NCBI RefSeq assembly: GCF_019977655.1
Contig: NZ_AP024849.1
Span: 3,381,001 to 3,445,000 of the forward strand
Direction: 5' to 3'
DNA length: 64,000 nucleotides
From: Clostridium gelidum
GTDB taxonomy: Bacteria; Bacillota; Clostridia; Clostridiales; Clostridiaceae
Below the pieces are notes generated by a model. The model ran no database searches and was not told the DNA's origin. It saw nothing but the letters and a program-made list of their open reading frames with translations. Positions 17,197 through 26,823 of this stretch are shown one piece after another. A program made the position numbers and the translations under genes. Every line of letters starts with the position of its first letter. Positions within the stretch are counted from its first letter, which is position 1.

Positions 17197-18567
17197 CTAT
17201 TTTATTTTTTCTATATATTTAACTATTTCTTCAAATTTTTCACTTCTTGATGCTTTAACTAAAATAGTATCCTTTTCTTTTATCATACTTGCTAAAGTTT
17301 CCATTAACTCTTGTTTTGTTTCAAATACCATTGTTCCTTCTTTGAATCCTTCTTCATAGTACTTTTTAAAGTCTCCTGTAGTTAACAAAATGTCTATTTT
17401 TCCTTTTGCAAATCGTCCAACTTCAGTATGAGCTTCTTTTGCATAATCTCCAAGTTCCCCCATAGTTCCAAGCACTGCTATCTTTCGTATACCAGAATAA
17501 TTTTCAAGTACTTTAAGTGCTGCTTTCATAGAATCAGGATTAGCATTATATGAATCATTTATAATTGTAAAATTATTTCTATTTACAAATTCAAGTCTCA
17601 TTGATGTTGCATTAAAATTCTCAAGACCTTTTTCCATTTCTTCAAATGTAAGCCCAATTTTTTTTGCTATTTGTATTCCTACAAGTGCATTTAATACATT
17701 ATGTTCTCCAACCATATTTAAATTAAATCTATAACTATCCTTATTTCTACTAACTGCATCAAAGGATGTAGTTTCACAGGTTAAATCTATATTTTTAGCA
17801 TAAAGATCATATTTTTCATCATAACCTATTTTTTCTATGTTAAATTTATCACCTTCCTTAACTGTTTTTAACATATCATTTTCACAGTTTATTATTAAGG
17901 AGTTTTCATCATCAAAATAATCAGTTATACACATCTTCTCTTTAAGTATATTTTCTCTACTCTTTAAATATTCTATATGTGCTACTCCAATATTAGTTAT
18001 TGCTGCAACATCTGGTAATGCAATACTTGCTAGTCTATTAATTTCACCAAAGTTGCTAGTTCCCATTTCTAGGACTGCTATATCATACTCTTTTGAAAGC
18101 TCAAAGATCATAAGCGGCAATCCAATTTCATTATTAAAATTACCTTGTGTTTTAAATACTTTGTATTTCCCACTTAAAAATGCAGCTACTAAATCCTTAG
18201 TTGAAGTTTTACCAGTAGAACCTGTTATTCCAACAACCTTTATTCCAATCTTTTTTCTGTAAAACCTAGCTAGGTCTCCTAGGGCGCTTTTAGTATTTTT
18301 AACTTTAATGATAGTTACCCTATCATTTAATTCTTCAACTTTAAATTTCACTTCATCAATGATTATTATAGATGCACCTTTTTCTATAGCATTACACACA
18401 TAATCATTTCCATTAAAATTTTCTCCAGTTAATGCAATAAACAAATTATCTTTTTCAATTTTTCTTGTATCTGTAGAAATCTTATTAAAATTCCCTTCAT
18501 TATTATTAACTAAGATTTCTCCACTTATTGCTTCAACTATTTCTGATAAACTTAAATCCAACTTCAT
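17197..18567 (-). CDS. murF: UDP-MurNAc-tripeptide--D-Ala-D-Ala ligase MurF
   Basis: Adds D-Ala-D-Ala to the UDP-MurNAc-tripeptide in the cytosol. The Mur ligase ATP loop is GITGSTGKTSTKDLVAAF (about residues 105-122). The central domain has EMGTSNFGEI and NIGVAHIEYLKSRENI, and the C-terminal domain has NDSYNANPDSMKAAL and LGTMGELG. The 456-residue length is normal. The start has a close SD (AAGGGG). It lies between murE and mraY in the usual order, with a repeat-filled 123-nt gap to murE. Confidence 0.95.
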   Translation of the reverse strand: MKLDLSLSEIVEAISGEILVNNNEGNFNKISTDTRKIEKDNLFIALTGENFNGNDYVCNAIEKGASIIIIDEVKFKVEELNDRVTIIKVKNTKSALGDLARFYRKKIGIKVVGITGSTGKTSTKDLVAAFLSGKYKVFKTQGNFNNEIGLPLMIFELSKEYDIAVLEMGTSNFGEINRLASIALPDVAAITNIGVAHIEYLKSRENILKEKMCITDYFDDENSLIINCENDMLKTVKEGDKFNIEKIGYDEKYDLYAKNIDLTCETTSFDAVSRNKDSYRFNLNMVGEHNVLNALVGIQIAKKIGLTFEEMEKGLENFNATSMRLEFVNRNNFTIINDSYNANPDSMKAALKVLENYSGIRKIAVLGTMGELGDYAKEAHTEVGRFAKGKIDILLTTGDFKKYYEEGFKEGTMVFETKQELMETLASMIKEKDTILVKASRSEKFEEIVKYIEKIK

Positions 18568-18582
18568 CTACCCCTTCTTTTC

Positions 18583-18745
18583 AATTGACAATTAACAATT
18601 AACAATTAACAATTGTAGTACAATTTCCTTCGGAAATTGAATTATTATATTTATAAAAATTCCTTGCATTTTTTATTTATATTATTTTTTTCAAATCCTG
18701 AAAGGATTTGTTCCATAAATGTTAACTGTAAATTGTTCATTGTTA
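18583..18745. repeat. AATTAACAATT-type interspersed element between murF and murE
   Basis: The left end reads CAATTGACAATTAACAATT with further AACAATT units. The right end, on the opposite strand, reads CAATTAACAATGAACAATTT. Inside are two small hairpins (AATTTCCGAAGGAAATT and AAATCCTTTCAGGATTT). Similar sequence occurs at 38300-38400 and about 40190-40210. The element overlaps the last codons of murE. Confidence 0.6.
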
Positions 18746-20196
18746 ATTGAATCAAGTATTTCCTTGACAACTTCTCTTTCATCAAAATGTATAGTTTTAT
18801 TCTTTAAAATTTGATAAGTCTCATGCCCTTTACCAGCAATAACTATTACATCGCCTTTGTTTGCAATATTTATAGCCTTTTTTATAGCTTCTTTTCTATT
18901 TTCTATTACTATATATTTATCTTTATTTAGTGAAGCTTCAATATCTTTTATAATATCCATTGGTTCTTCACTTCTTGGATTATCAGATGTTATTATAGTA
19001 ACATCTGCAATATCGGTTGATATCTTACCCATTTGTGGTCTTTTCACTTTATCTCTATCTCCACCACAGCCAAATACTGATATTAGCTTTCCATTTGTAA
19101 ATGCTTTAGCCGTTTTTAATATATTATCAAGTCCATCTGGAGTATGAGCATAATCTATTATAATTTCATATGGTAGCTTATATTCACTTGCTACTCTTTC
19201 ACATCTTCCTGGGACAATTACTTTTTCTATTCCATTTTTTATTGCGTCATTTGGAATTCCAAGTTTAAAGCATGCTGCAATTGCACCTAATGAATTATAA
19301 ATATTATATTCACCTGGTATATTCAAAATAAACTGCTCATTTTTCCCAAGATTAAGTTTGAATTTAATATCTCTGCTTCCCATTTCTTCATCAAGTGCCT
19401 TAAAATCCGAATGTTCTTTTACTGAAAATGAGTATATATCATCTGTTTTTAAAGCATTTAAATCACTAATTACTTGTTTTCCATAATTATCGTCAATATT
19501 AATAATTTTTATTCTAGACCTATCAAATAATTTGAATTTTGCTTTATAGTAATTCTCAAATGTCTTATGAAAATCTAAATGATCTCTGGTCAAATTTGTG
19601 AAAATGCCAATCTCAAATTTGACCCCATAAACTCTATCTAACTCTAATGAATGAGAAGATACCTCCATAACACAATATTCTACGCCTTTATCTATCATCT
19701 CACAAAATAATTCTTGTAACTCTAGAGATTCTGGAGTTGTTCTTTCAGTATGAATCTTTTCGTTTCCTATATAATTTGCAATAGTTCCAATCAAACCAAC
19801 TTTTTTATTATTAGCTTCTAAGATATCCTTTATCATAAATGCAGTTGTAGTTTTTCCATTAGTTCCTGTTATACCAATTATCTTCATTTTACTGCTAGGG
19901 TTTTCATATAAATTCGCTCCCATTAGTGCTAGTGCTTTTCTCGTATCTCTACTCTTAATAATAGTAATTTTTTTTTCATTAATTTCTACATCGTCTTGAA
20001 TTACTACTACTTTAGCTCCATTTTCAATAGCTTTATCAATATATTTATGTCCATCAGTTGCATATCCCTTGATACAAACAAAAATATCAAGTTCTTTAAC
20101 TTTCCGACTATCATAATTTATTTTATTAATTTCTACATCAATTTCACCTTGAATAACTTCATAATCTATTCCATTTAAAATATTTACTAAATTCAT
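18691..20196 (-). CDS. murE: UDP-MurNAc-tripeptide synthetase MurE (meso-DAP adding)
   Basis: Adds the third stem-peptide residue. GITGTNGKTTTAFMIKDIL is the ATP loop, and TSDNPRSEEP is the DNPR motif characteristic of meso-diaminopimelate-adding enzymes. I start at the ATG at 20194-20196 behind TAGGAGA; the longer frame's first codons include that SD. This gives 501 residues. After the normal family ending (HFDEREVVKEIL) there is an extra tail of about 20 residues, encoded by the AATTAACAATT-type element and ending NPFRI, so the natural stop codon was probably displaced by insertion. Confidence 0.94.
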   Translation of the reverse strand: MNLVNILNGIDYEVIQGEIDVEINKINYDSRKVKELDIFVCIKGYATDGHKYIDKAIENGAKVVVIQDDVEINEKKITIIKSRDTRKALALMGANLYENPSSKMKIIGITGTNGKTTTAFMIKDILEANNKKVGLIGTIANYIGNEKIHTERTTPESLELQELFCEMIDKGVEYCVMEVSSHSLELDRVYGVKFEIGIFTNLTRDHLDFHKTFENYYKAKFKLFDRSRIKIINIDDNYGKQVISDLNALKTDDIYSFSVKEHSDFKALDEEMGSRDIKFKLNLGKNEQFILNIPGEYNIYNSLGAIAACFKLGIPNDAIKNGIEKVIVPGRCERVASEYKLPYEIIIDYAHTPDGLDNILKTAKAFTNGKLISVFGCGGDRDKVKRPQMGKISTDIADVTIITSDNPRSEEPMDIIKDIEASLNKDKYIVIENRKEAIKKAINIANKGDVIVIAGKGHETYQILKNKTIHFDEREVVKEILDSINNEQFTVNIYGTNPFRI

Positions 20197-20303
20197 ATAT
20201 TTTTCTCCTAACATAGTTTTTTCAATTAATATAATAACTTTAACAGTTAACGTGGAAACCCATTGAATTTCTCAAAAGATCAAAGTGTCTGTTCTACATA
20301 TCT

Positions 20304-22550
20304 TTAATCTTTATAATCTGAGCTTAAAGTCAATTTAACAGTTGTTCCTTTACTTATAACTTCCCCTTGATCAATATCCTGTTCTGAAACCGCTCCATTC
20401 CCATCAAATGTAGATACTATTCCAATACTTTTTAACAAATAAGTTGCATCTTCTTTTGAATATCCCCTAACATTTGGCATTACAACATCATTATTATAAG
20501 TCGCATCACTACTTGTGTAAAGAGTTATTTTGGAATCTTCCTTTACTGAGGAACCTGGATATGGAGTCATATTTACTACTTTTTCTCCATCTCCATCTAT
20601 ATTACAATCTAATCTTGCATCTTTTAATATTTTCTTAGCATCTGCAACTTTCATATTCCTAACTTCTGGAATAACAACATCTTTAGTAATTTTTTTACTA
20701 TTTTCATCAGAAAACTTGCTATTTAGATAGTTAAAAATATCAGTAAATAATGATTTAGCATATGGTACTGCTACTTGTGCTGCATAATACTCACCATTTC
20801 TAGGTTCATCAACAGTTATCATAATAGTAACTTTTGGATCACTAGATGGAGCCATTCCAACGAATGAAGATATATACTTGCCTTCTCCATATTTGCCGTC
20901 AACAACCTTTTCAGCTGTACCAGTTTTGCCACCTATATGATATCCTTCAATAAAAGTCCCTGTTCCTGATCCCCCTGTTACAACTCCTTCAAGATAAGTT
21001 CTAAGTTCTGCTGTCTTTTCCGGACTTGCTACAATAGAAGTTTTAGGTTTAAAAACTTCATCTACAATATTGACATTATTTTCGTCATTATGAGTCACTT
21101 CTTTCATTATATGTGGCTGAATAAGTGTTCCTCCATTGGCAATAGCATCAAATGCAGCCATATATTGAACCGAATTTAATGTGTTAGTTTGACCAAATGA
21201 TATTGTTGCAAGGTCTGCAATTGAAACTTTATTAACTGGTTTTACAATTCCAGGCGCCTCACCTGGCAAATCAATTCCACTTACCTTTCCAAATCCGAAT
21301 TTATCAATAGATTCACATAACTTTTCTTTACCAATCATTTTCCCTAATTCTACAAACCCTACATTTGATGAATTTTGAATAATTTGAAGTAAATTTTGAA
21401 GTCTATTTTGTTGTTCCGCGTCCTTTACCGTAATCCCTCCTATTGATATTGATCCATTATCTACAAATTGTGTATCTTTATTAACAATATTATTTTCTAG
21501 ACCTGATATAGCAGTAATTACTTTAAATATAGATCCTGGTTCAAAGGTATCATTTACTAATCTATTCCTCCACATTTTTTGTATTTTTTCATTATTATCT
21601 TTTCCATCAAATTTTTCTGCACCATCACGTGGATTATTAGGATCAAAATCCGGTTTGTTAACCATAGCTAATACTTCTCCTGTTTTAGGATCCATTATTA
21701 GTATTGAAACTGCTTTAGCTTTATTATTTTCATAACACCGCTTAGCTATATTCTCAGCAATATTTTGAATATTTTCATCAATAGTAGTAGTAACATCTTT
21801 ACCATTTATAGAGGATGTGTACTGTGAACTTGTATAGGGCAAGTCCCTATTATTTTTATCAAGTTCTGCAATTTTCATTCCAGGAATTCCTGATAAATAT
21901 GAATTATATTGAAGTTCTAATCCAGTTAAGCCTTTACCGTCAGAATCAGTACTTCCTAGAGCCTGTGATAAAAAGTTATTATTGGGATAATATCTTTTTG
22001 TATCTGGTGAAACTACAACTCCATTTATATTAAATTCTTTTATTTTATCTGCTACATCTTTTTCTATTTTCCGTGCCACAGTAACATATCCTGCATCTGC
22101 TCCACTTGGAAGTTTTTTTTCTATTTCTGATACATCCATATCTAATACCTTGGCAATTACAGGCGCAATATCATCAGTTTTTAGCCCACCATCTCCTGTA
22201 GGCACTGGAATGCCTACACTTTTCATATGATCAATTTCTTTGATTGGAATGGATTTTAATGGTCTTTTCAAATATGCACTTAACGATTTTAAATCGAAAT
22301 CTATCCTGTAAACATTAGCAGACACAGCAAGTTCATTTCCGTATCTATCTAGAATTCTTCCTCTTTTAGCATCTATTTTCAATTCACTTGTCCATTGTTC
22401 TTCTGCTTTTCCTGCATAATCTGCTCTTTTAACTATCATTATATAAGATAGCCTAATTATTAATATTGAAAAAATAACCGTTAATGAAAAAGCTGTAACT
22501 ATCATTCTCTGACGCATTTTTGCTTTATTTATATACTTTCTCTTTCTCAA
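20304..22550 (-). CDS. SpoVD/PBP2-type transpeptidase, cysteine-less tandem copy
   Basis: Class B penicillin-binding protein that cross-links peptidoglycan outside the membrane. A transmembrane helix lies at about residues 20-40, followed by the PBP dimer domain, then the transpeptidase domain with SIFK (active Ser), SSN and KTGT, and two C-terminal PASTA domains. I start at TTG 22548-22550, 8 nt after GGAGGAACA, which lies inside the longer frame. It is clearly homologous along its length to the next gene, but it replaces the CWK...SCN pair of cysteines by KDA...SSN. It may be the vegetative division transpeptidase; that is inference. Confidence 0.92.
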   Translation of the reverse strand: MRKRKYINKAKMRQRMIVTAFSLTVIFSILIIRLSYIMIVKRADYAGKAEEQWTSELKIDAKRGRILDRYGNELAVSANVYRIDFDLKSLSAYLKRPLKSIPIKEIDHMKSVGIPVPTGDGGLKTDDIAPVIAKVLDMDVSEIEKKLPSGADAGYVTVARKIEKDVADKIKEFNINGVVVSPDTKRYYPNNNFLSQALGSTDSDGKGLTGLELQYNSYLSGIPGMKIAELDKNNRDLPYTSSQYTSSINGKDVTTTIDENIQNIAENIAKRCYENNKAKAVSILIMDPKTGEVLAMVNKPDFDPNNPRDGAEKFDGKDNNEKIQKMWRNRLVNDTFEPGSIFKVITAISGLENNIVNKDTQFVDNGSISIGGITVKDAEQQNRLQNLLQIIQNSSNVGFVELGKMIGKEKLCESIDKFGFGKVSGIDLPGEAPGIVKPVNKVSIADLATISFGQTNTLNSVQYMAAFDAIANGGTLIQPHIMKEVTHNDENNVNIVDEVFKPKTSIVASPEKTAELRTYLEGVVTGGSGTGTFIEGYHIGGKTGTAEKVVDGKYGEGKYISSFVGMAPSSDPKVTIMITVDEPRNGEYYAAQVAVPYAKSLFTDIFNYLNSKFSDENSKKITKDVVIPEVRNMKVADAKKILKDARLDCNIDGDGEKVVNMTPYPGSSVKEDSKITLYTSSDATYNNDVVMPNVRGYSKEDATYLLKSIGIVSTFDGNGAVSEQDIDQGEVISKGTTVKLTLSSDYKD

Positions 22551-22691
22551 TGCCTGTTCCTCCACTAAAAAATATAGCATGTGAGCATTCCCACACGCTA
22601 GTATTTCATCATTTATCTAATTTGTATAAAACTTTTTACAAATATGACTATCTTAACTTAAACAAACTCAAAATCTCTCAATTAGTTCCTT

Positions 22692-24953
22692 TTAATCTTT
22701 ATAATCTGAACTTAATGTTAATTTAATGGTTGTCCCTTTAGTTATAACTTCGCCTTGTGAAATATCTTGTCCTGATACCATCCCACTTCCATCAAAAACA
22801 GCTACCATTCCAAGATTTTTCAGAAGCAAATTAGCATCTTCTTTTGAATATCCTCTAACATCTGGCATTACGACATTATTATTATAAGTCGCATCACCAC
22901 TTGTGTAAAGATTTATTTTCGAACCTTCTTTTACTGAATATCCTGGATATGGTGTCATCTCTATTACTGACTCTCCATCTCCATTCATATTAAAATCTAA
23001 TTTTGAATCTTTTAATGCTTTTTTAGCATCTGCAATTTTCATCCCTCTAATTTCTGGAATTACAACATCTCTAGTAATTTGACCTAGATTTTCATTTGAA
23101 AATTCACTATCAAGGTAATTAAAAATATCTGTAAACAATGTTTTTGCTGGTGGTACCGCTACTTGTGCTGCATAATATACACCGTTGCTTGGTTCATCAA
23201 TAGTTATCATAATAGTAACTTTAGGATCAGAGACTGGTGCCATTCCAACAAACGATGAAATATATGCTCCTTCTTGATATCTACCATTAATAACCTTTTG
23301 TGCAGTACCTGTTTTACCTCCAATATGATATCCTTCTATAAAAGTTCCTGTTCCAGAACCTCCAGTAACAACACGTTCAAGGTATGTTCTAAGCTCTGCG
23401 GTTTTTTCAGTGCTTGCCACTGTAGTAGTTTTTGGCTTAAAAGTTTCATCAACTATATTAACATTATTTGCATCATCATGAGTAACTTCCTTCATAACAT
23501 GAGGTTGAATTAAAGTTCCTCCATTAGCTACAGCATTAAACGCAGTCATATATTGAACTGAATTAACTGTATTTGTCTGACCAAAAGATATTGTTGCAAG
23601 GTCTGCATCAGATACTTTACCAACTGGTTTTACAATTCCAGGGGCTTCTCCTGGCAAATCTATCCCACTAACTTTTCCAAATCCAAATTTATTCATAGAA
23701 GCACATAATTTTTCTTTACCAATCTTTTGTCCTAATTGTACAAATGCTACATTACATGAATTTTGAATAATCTCCGGGAAATTTTGAAGTCCATGTCCTC
23801 CTGCTTTCCAGCACTTTGGATTAATACCACCAACAGATATTGATCCTGGGTCATTGAATTGTGTATCCTTATTAACAACATTTTCTTCTAATCCTGTAAT
23901 CGCTGTTACTACTTTAAATATTGATCCCGGTTCAAAAGTATCATTAACCAATCTATTTCTCCACATTTTTTGCAGTTTATCACTATAATTTTCTCCATCA
24001 AAAGATTCTACTCCTTGATATGGACTATTAGGATCAAAATCAGGTTTATTAACCATGGCTAAAACTTCTCCAGTTTTAGGATCCATAACCAATATTGATA
24101 CCGCTTTAGCTTTAGTATCATCATAAGCTTGCTTTGCTGCCTTTTCAGCAAAATATTGAATTTTCTCATCAATAGTAAGGGTAATATCTTTACCATTTAC
24201 CGGTGATGTAAACTGAGATATTGTATAAGGCAAATCCCTATTGTTTTTATCAAGCTCTGCAATCTTCATACCAGGAACTCCTGATAAATATGAATTATAT
24301 TGAAGTTCTATTCCAGTTAAACCTTTATTATCTGGATTAGTAGTTCCTAGTACATGTGCTAAGAAATTATTATTAGGATAATATCTCTTTGTATCTGGTG
24401 AAACTATAATTCCGCTTATATTGAGTGCTTTTACCTTATCTGCTTGTTCTTTTTCTATTCTTCTAACAACTGTAGCTGACCCTGCTTTTGCACCACTTGG
24501 AAGTTTAGTTTCAAGTTTACCTTTAATCATTTCTACATCCAAATTTAATGCTGTTGCAATTAAAGGTGCTATATCAGAAGTAGTTAAGTCCTCATCACCT
24601 CTTGGCATAGGTATTCCGACACTTTTCATTTTTTCAATTTCTTTTGCTGGTATTTGACTTAAATCTCTTTCTAAATATGATCTAATAGAATTTAAGTCAA
24701 AGTCAACTCTATAAACATTGGCAGATACAGCAAGTTCTTTTCCATTTCTATCTAAAACTCTTCCTCTTATAGCATCAATCTTTACTTCACTTGTCCATTG
24801 TTCTTCTGCTCTCGCAGCATAATCAGCTTTCTTAACTATCATTATATAAGAAAGCCTAATGGTCAATATCGCAAAAACAACAGTCAACGAAGCGGCTGCC
24901 ATACTAATCCTTTGACGCATTTTTGCCTTATCTTTATAATTTTTCTTTTTCAA
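22692..24953 (-). CDS. spoVD: SpoVD-type transpeptidase with redox cysteine pair
   Basis: Same layout as its tandem neighbour: basic start, one transmembrane helix, dimerisation domain, transpeptidase domain (SIFK, SCN, KTGT) and two PASTA domains, 753 residues. PKCWKAGGHG and QNSCN place two cysteines 19 residues apart, the spacing of the SpoVD cysteines that form a StoA-controlled disulfide in Bacillus subtilis spore-cortex synthesis. The longest frame would add residues encoded by a repeat element. I start at TTG 24951-24953 behind GGGGGA, matching the TTG start of the other copy. Confidence 0.92.
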   Translation of the reverse strand: MKKKNYKDKAKMRQRISMAAASLTVVFAILTIRLSYIMIVKKADYAARAEEQWTSEVKIDAIRGRVLDRNGKELAVSANVYRVDFDLNSIRSYLERDLSQIPAKEIEKMKSVGIPMPRGDEDLTTSDIAPLIATALNLDVEMIKGKLETKLPSGAKAGSATVVRRIEKEQADKVKALNISGIIVSPDTKRYYPNNNFLAHVLGTTNPDNKGLTGIELQYNSYLSGVPGMKIAELDKNNRDLPYTISQFTSPVNGKDITLTIDEKIQYFAEKAAKQAYDDTKAKAVSILVMDPKTGEVLAMVNKPDFDPNSPYQGVESFDGENYSDKLQKMWRNRLVNDTFEPGSIFKVVTAITGLEENVVNKDTQFNDPGSISVGGINPKCWKAGGHGLQNFPEIIQNSCNVAFVQLGQKIGKEKLCASMNKFGFGKVSGIDLPGEAPGIVKPVGKVSDADLATISFGQTNTVNSVQYMTAFNAVANGGTLIQPHVMKEVTHDDANNVNIVDETFKPKTTTVASTEKTAELRTYLERVVTGGSGTGTFIEGYHIGGKTGTAQKVINGRYQEGAYISSFVGMAPVSDPKVTIMITIDEPSNGVYYAAQVAVPPAKTLFTDIFNYLDSEFSNENLGQITRDVVIPEIRGMKIADAKKALKDSKLDFNMNGDGESVIEMTPYPGYSVKEGSKINLYTSGDATYNNNVVMPDVRGYSKEDANLLLKNLGMVAVFDGSGMVSGQDISQGEVITKGTTIKLTLSSDYKD

Positions 24954-24980
24954 TATCCATTTCCCCCATGCACTTTCTTT

Positions 24981-25220
24981 TAGGCACATGAAAATAAATA
25001 ACAAGTCCAAAGTTGCCCTGAATATTTTTCAACAGGCAAAGAGACGAATTGCCCTCATAGCAGGCCTATTAGGTCAATTTGCCGACGTGAGCTGTGAACC
25101 CAAAAAGTCTATGATTTGGGTGTGAATCACTTACTCAAGAAGAGCGTTATATGAGTCGAGCTTTCTTTATAATGGAAAATAGGATGGCAAATAGACTTGT
25201 TATTTTTTTGATTGTACCTT
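24981..25220. repeat. Terminal-inverted-repeat element, copy A (240 bp)
   Basis: The left end is TAGGCACATGAAAATAAATA and the right end, read on the other strand, TAAGGTACAATCAAAAAAAT, then ACAAG in both. Internal hairpin-forming blocks (TTGCC...GGCAA) and the block CCCTCATAGCAGGCCTATTA are shared with copy B at 27543-27705. Copy A carries about 80 extra bases before the right end. It encodes no protein and lies between the ftsL-like gene and spoVD. Confidence 0.7.
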
Positions 25221-25226
25221 ACATAA

Positions 25227-25757
25227 CTATTTTACTAAATCCATCAATTTAGAGAACAAATTACTTCCCTTAGTACTATTGTTAGAACTATTGTTAGAGC
25301 TATTAGATTTTATGTTTTCAAAATAGTTTTGTGAAAAGTCAATTCTCACTGTTTCTTCTTTATTAGGAATAGACATAGCTAACTTACTTGTAGCTTTTTC
25401 TTGAATATTCTTTAAAGAAGAAGATTTTACCAATTTTACTTTTAACGCTTCATTTTCTTCTTGTGTTTGAGTAATTTGAGCATTTAAATTACTAACTCCA
25501 TTTTGCATATTGTAGACTTTGATATCTCCAGTAATGGTAATTAATCCCAGACTAAATATAACTACTGCCACAGTAAAGACATACTTTCTATCGTTCTTTC
25601 TTATTTTTCTTAATATAATATTTTTATTTTGTATATTTTTTCGCCTTTGTATTTGTTTATACTTCTTATTTGGTCTACGTACGCTACTTTTTCTTTCTGG
25701 TGCTGATACTGTACTACCCTTTATATAATCATATTCTCTTTCCACCAATTTATTCAC
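25227..25757 (-). CDS. FtsL/DivIC-like septum-formation protein
   Basis: A 176-residue bitopic protein with a long basic cytoplasmic head, one transmembrane helix at about residues 57-77 and a coiled coil (about 80-112, NLNAQITQTQEENEALKVKLV), ending in a Ser/Asn-rich stretch. Its place between rsmH and the PBP genes is that of ftsL, so it should join FtsQ and FtsB/DivIC in the divisome. Sequence identity in this family is low; the call rests on topology and position. It starts with GTG and a weak SD. Confidence 0.82.
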   Translation of the reverse strand: MNKLVEREYDYIKGSTVSAPERKSSVRRPNKKYKQIQRRKNIQNKNIILRKIRKNDRKYVFTVAVVIFSLGLITITGDIKVYNMQNGVSNLNAQITQTQEENEALKVKLVKSSSLKNIQEKATSKLAMSIPNKEETVRIDFSQNYFENIKSNSSNNSSNNSTKGSNLFSKLMDLVK

Positions 25758-25878
25758 ATCCCAACTTATTTATAACTTAATATTAAGTTAAACTCCATTC
25801 ATATGAAGTATATTCCACATTTGACTCTTAGTTAAACTTATCCCCTAAACGTGCACAATGTTTCCCCTAATGAAAAAA

Positions 25879-26811
25879 TCATAATTTCTCAATTATCCTA
25901 AGTTTAGCACTTCTACTTCTTGGATTTTCTTCAATTTCTTTTTCAGTTGGTATTATTCCCTTTTTAGGCATAGTCTTAACCACTGGTGATTTTCCACAAG
26001 CACAAATCGGAAATCCTTTTGGACAAATACATGGATTTTCTAATTCTCTAAATTTAAGTTTTACTATTCTATCTTCTAAAGAATGGAATGTTATAATAGC
26101 CATTCTTCCGCCCTTATTTAATCTATTTATTCCATCTTCTATAGTTCTATTTAATATTTTAAGTTCCGAATTAACTTCTATTCTAATAGCTTGAAAAGTT
26201 CTTTTTGCTGGGTGAGGTCCATCTCTTCTCAGCCTTGCAGGAATAGCAGCTTTAATAATATCTACAAGTTCAAATGTTGTTTCAATAGGCTTTTCTGCTC
26301 TTCTATTGATTATAATATTGGCAATTCTTTTAGCAAATCTTTCTTCACCATAATCTTTTATTATTTTATATAATTTTTCTTCGCTGTAATTATTTATAAT
26401 TTCATAAGCTGAAAAATCACTATCTCTATCCATTCTCATATCTAATGGTGCATCATGCATATAACTAAAGCCTCTTGAAGCTTCATCAAGTTGATATGAC
26501 GAAACCCCAAGATCCATTAAAATTCCATCAACTTTCTCAATATCTAATTCATTCAAAATACTATCTATATTGTAAAAATTATTGTGAACATATTTTACAT
26601 TTTCAAACTCTTTAAGCCTCTCTTTAGCAGCTTTCAAAGCATCTTGATCTTGATCTATTCCAATTAATGTTCCATCTTTAGATAAATGCGATGCAATATG
26701 AGATGAATGTCCTGCACCGCCTAAAGTACAATCAACATAAATCCCATTTTCTTTTATATCTAATGCGTCTATACATTCATTTAATAATACTGATACATGT
26801 TTAAATTCCAT
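25879..26811 (-). CDS. rsmH: 16S rRNA (cytosine-1402-N4)-methyltransferase RsmH
   Basis: SAM-dependent methyltransferase (old name MraW) modifying C1402 of 16S rRNA. VDCTLGGAGHSSHI is the SAM motif, with DGILMDLGVSSYQLDEASRGFSY, RIEVNSEL and TFHSLEDRIVK as other hallmarks. The C-terminal CICPKGFPICACGKSP insert is a common cysteine-containing feature of the family. I use the ATG behind AAGGAG (8-nt spacing) at 26809-26811. It is the second gene of the mraZ operon, 12 nt after mraZ. Confidence 0.96.
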   Translation of the reverse strand: MEFKHVSVLLNECIDALDIKENGIYVDCTLGGAGHSSHIASHLSKDGTLIGIDQDQDALKAAKERLKEFENVKYVHNNFYNIDSILNELDIEKVDGILMDLGVSSYQLDEASRGFSYMHDAPLDMRMDRDSDFSAYEIINNYSEEKLYKIIKDYGEERFAKRIANIIINRRAEKPIETTFELVDIIKAAIPARLRRDGPHPAKRTFQAIRIEVNSELKILNRTIEDGINRLNKGGRMAIITFHSLEDRIVKLKFRELENPCICPKGFPICACGKSPVVKTMPKKGIIPTEKEIEENPRSRSAKLRIIEKL

Positions 26812-26823
26812 AATCAAAACTCC

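Noticed and set aside
22520..22726. Plus-strand frame between the two transpeptidase genes
   Set aside because: No SD, antisense to both gene ends, and compositional only.
24954..25010. N-terminal extension of the SpoVD-type protein (MDLLFIF...)
   Set aside because: These codons lie in repeat copy A and before the SD GGGGGA; the tandem copy starts with TTG at the homologous place.
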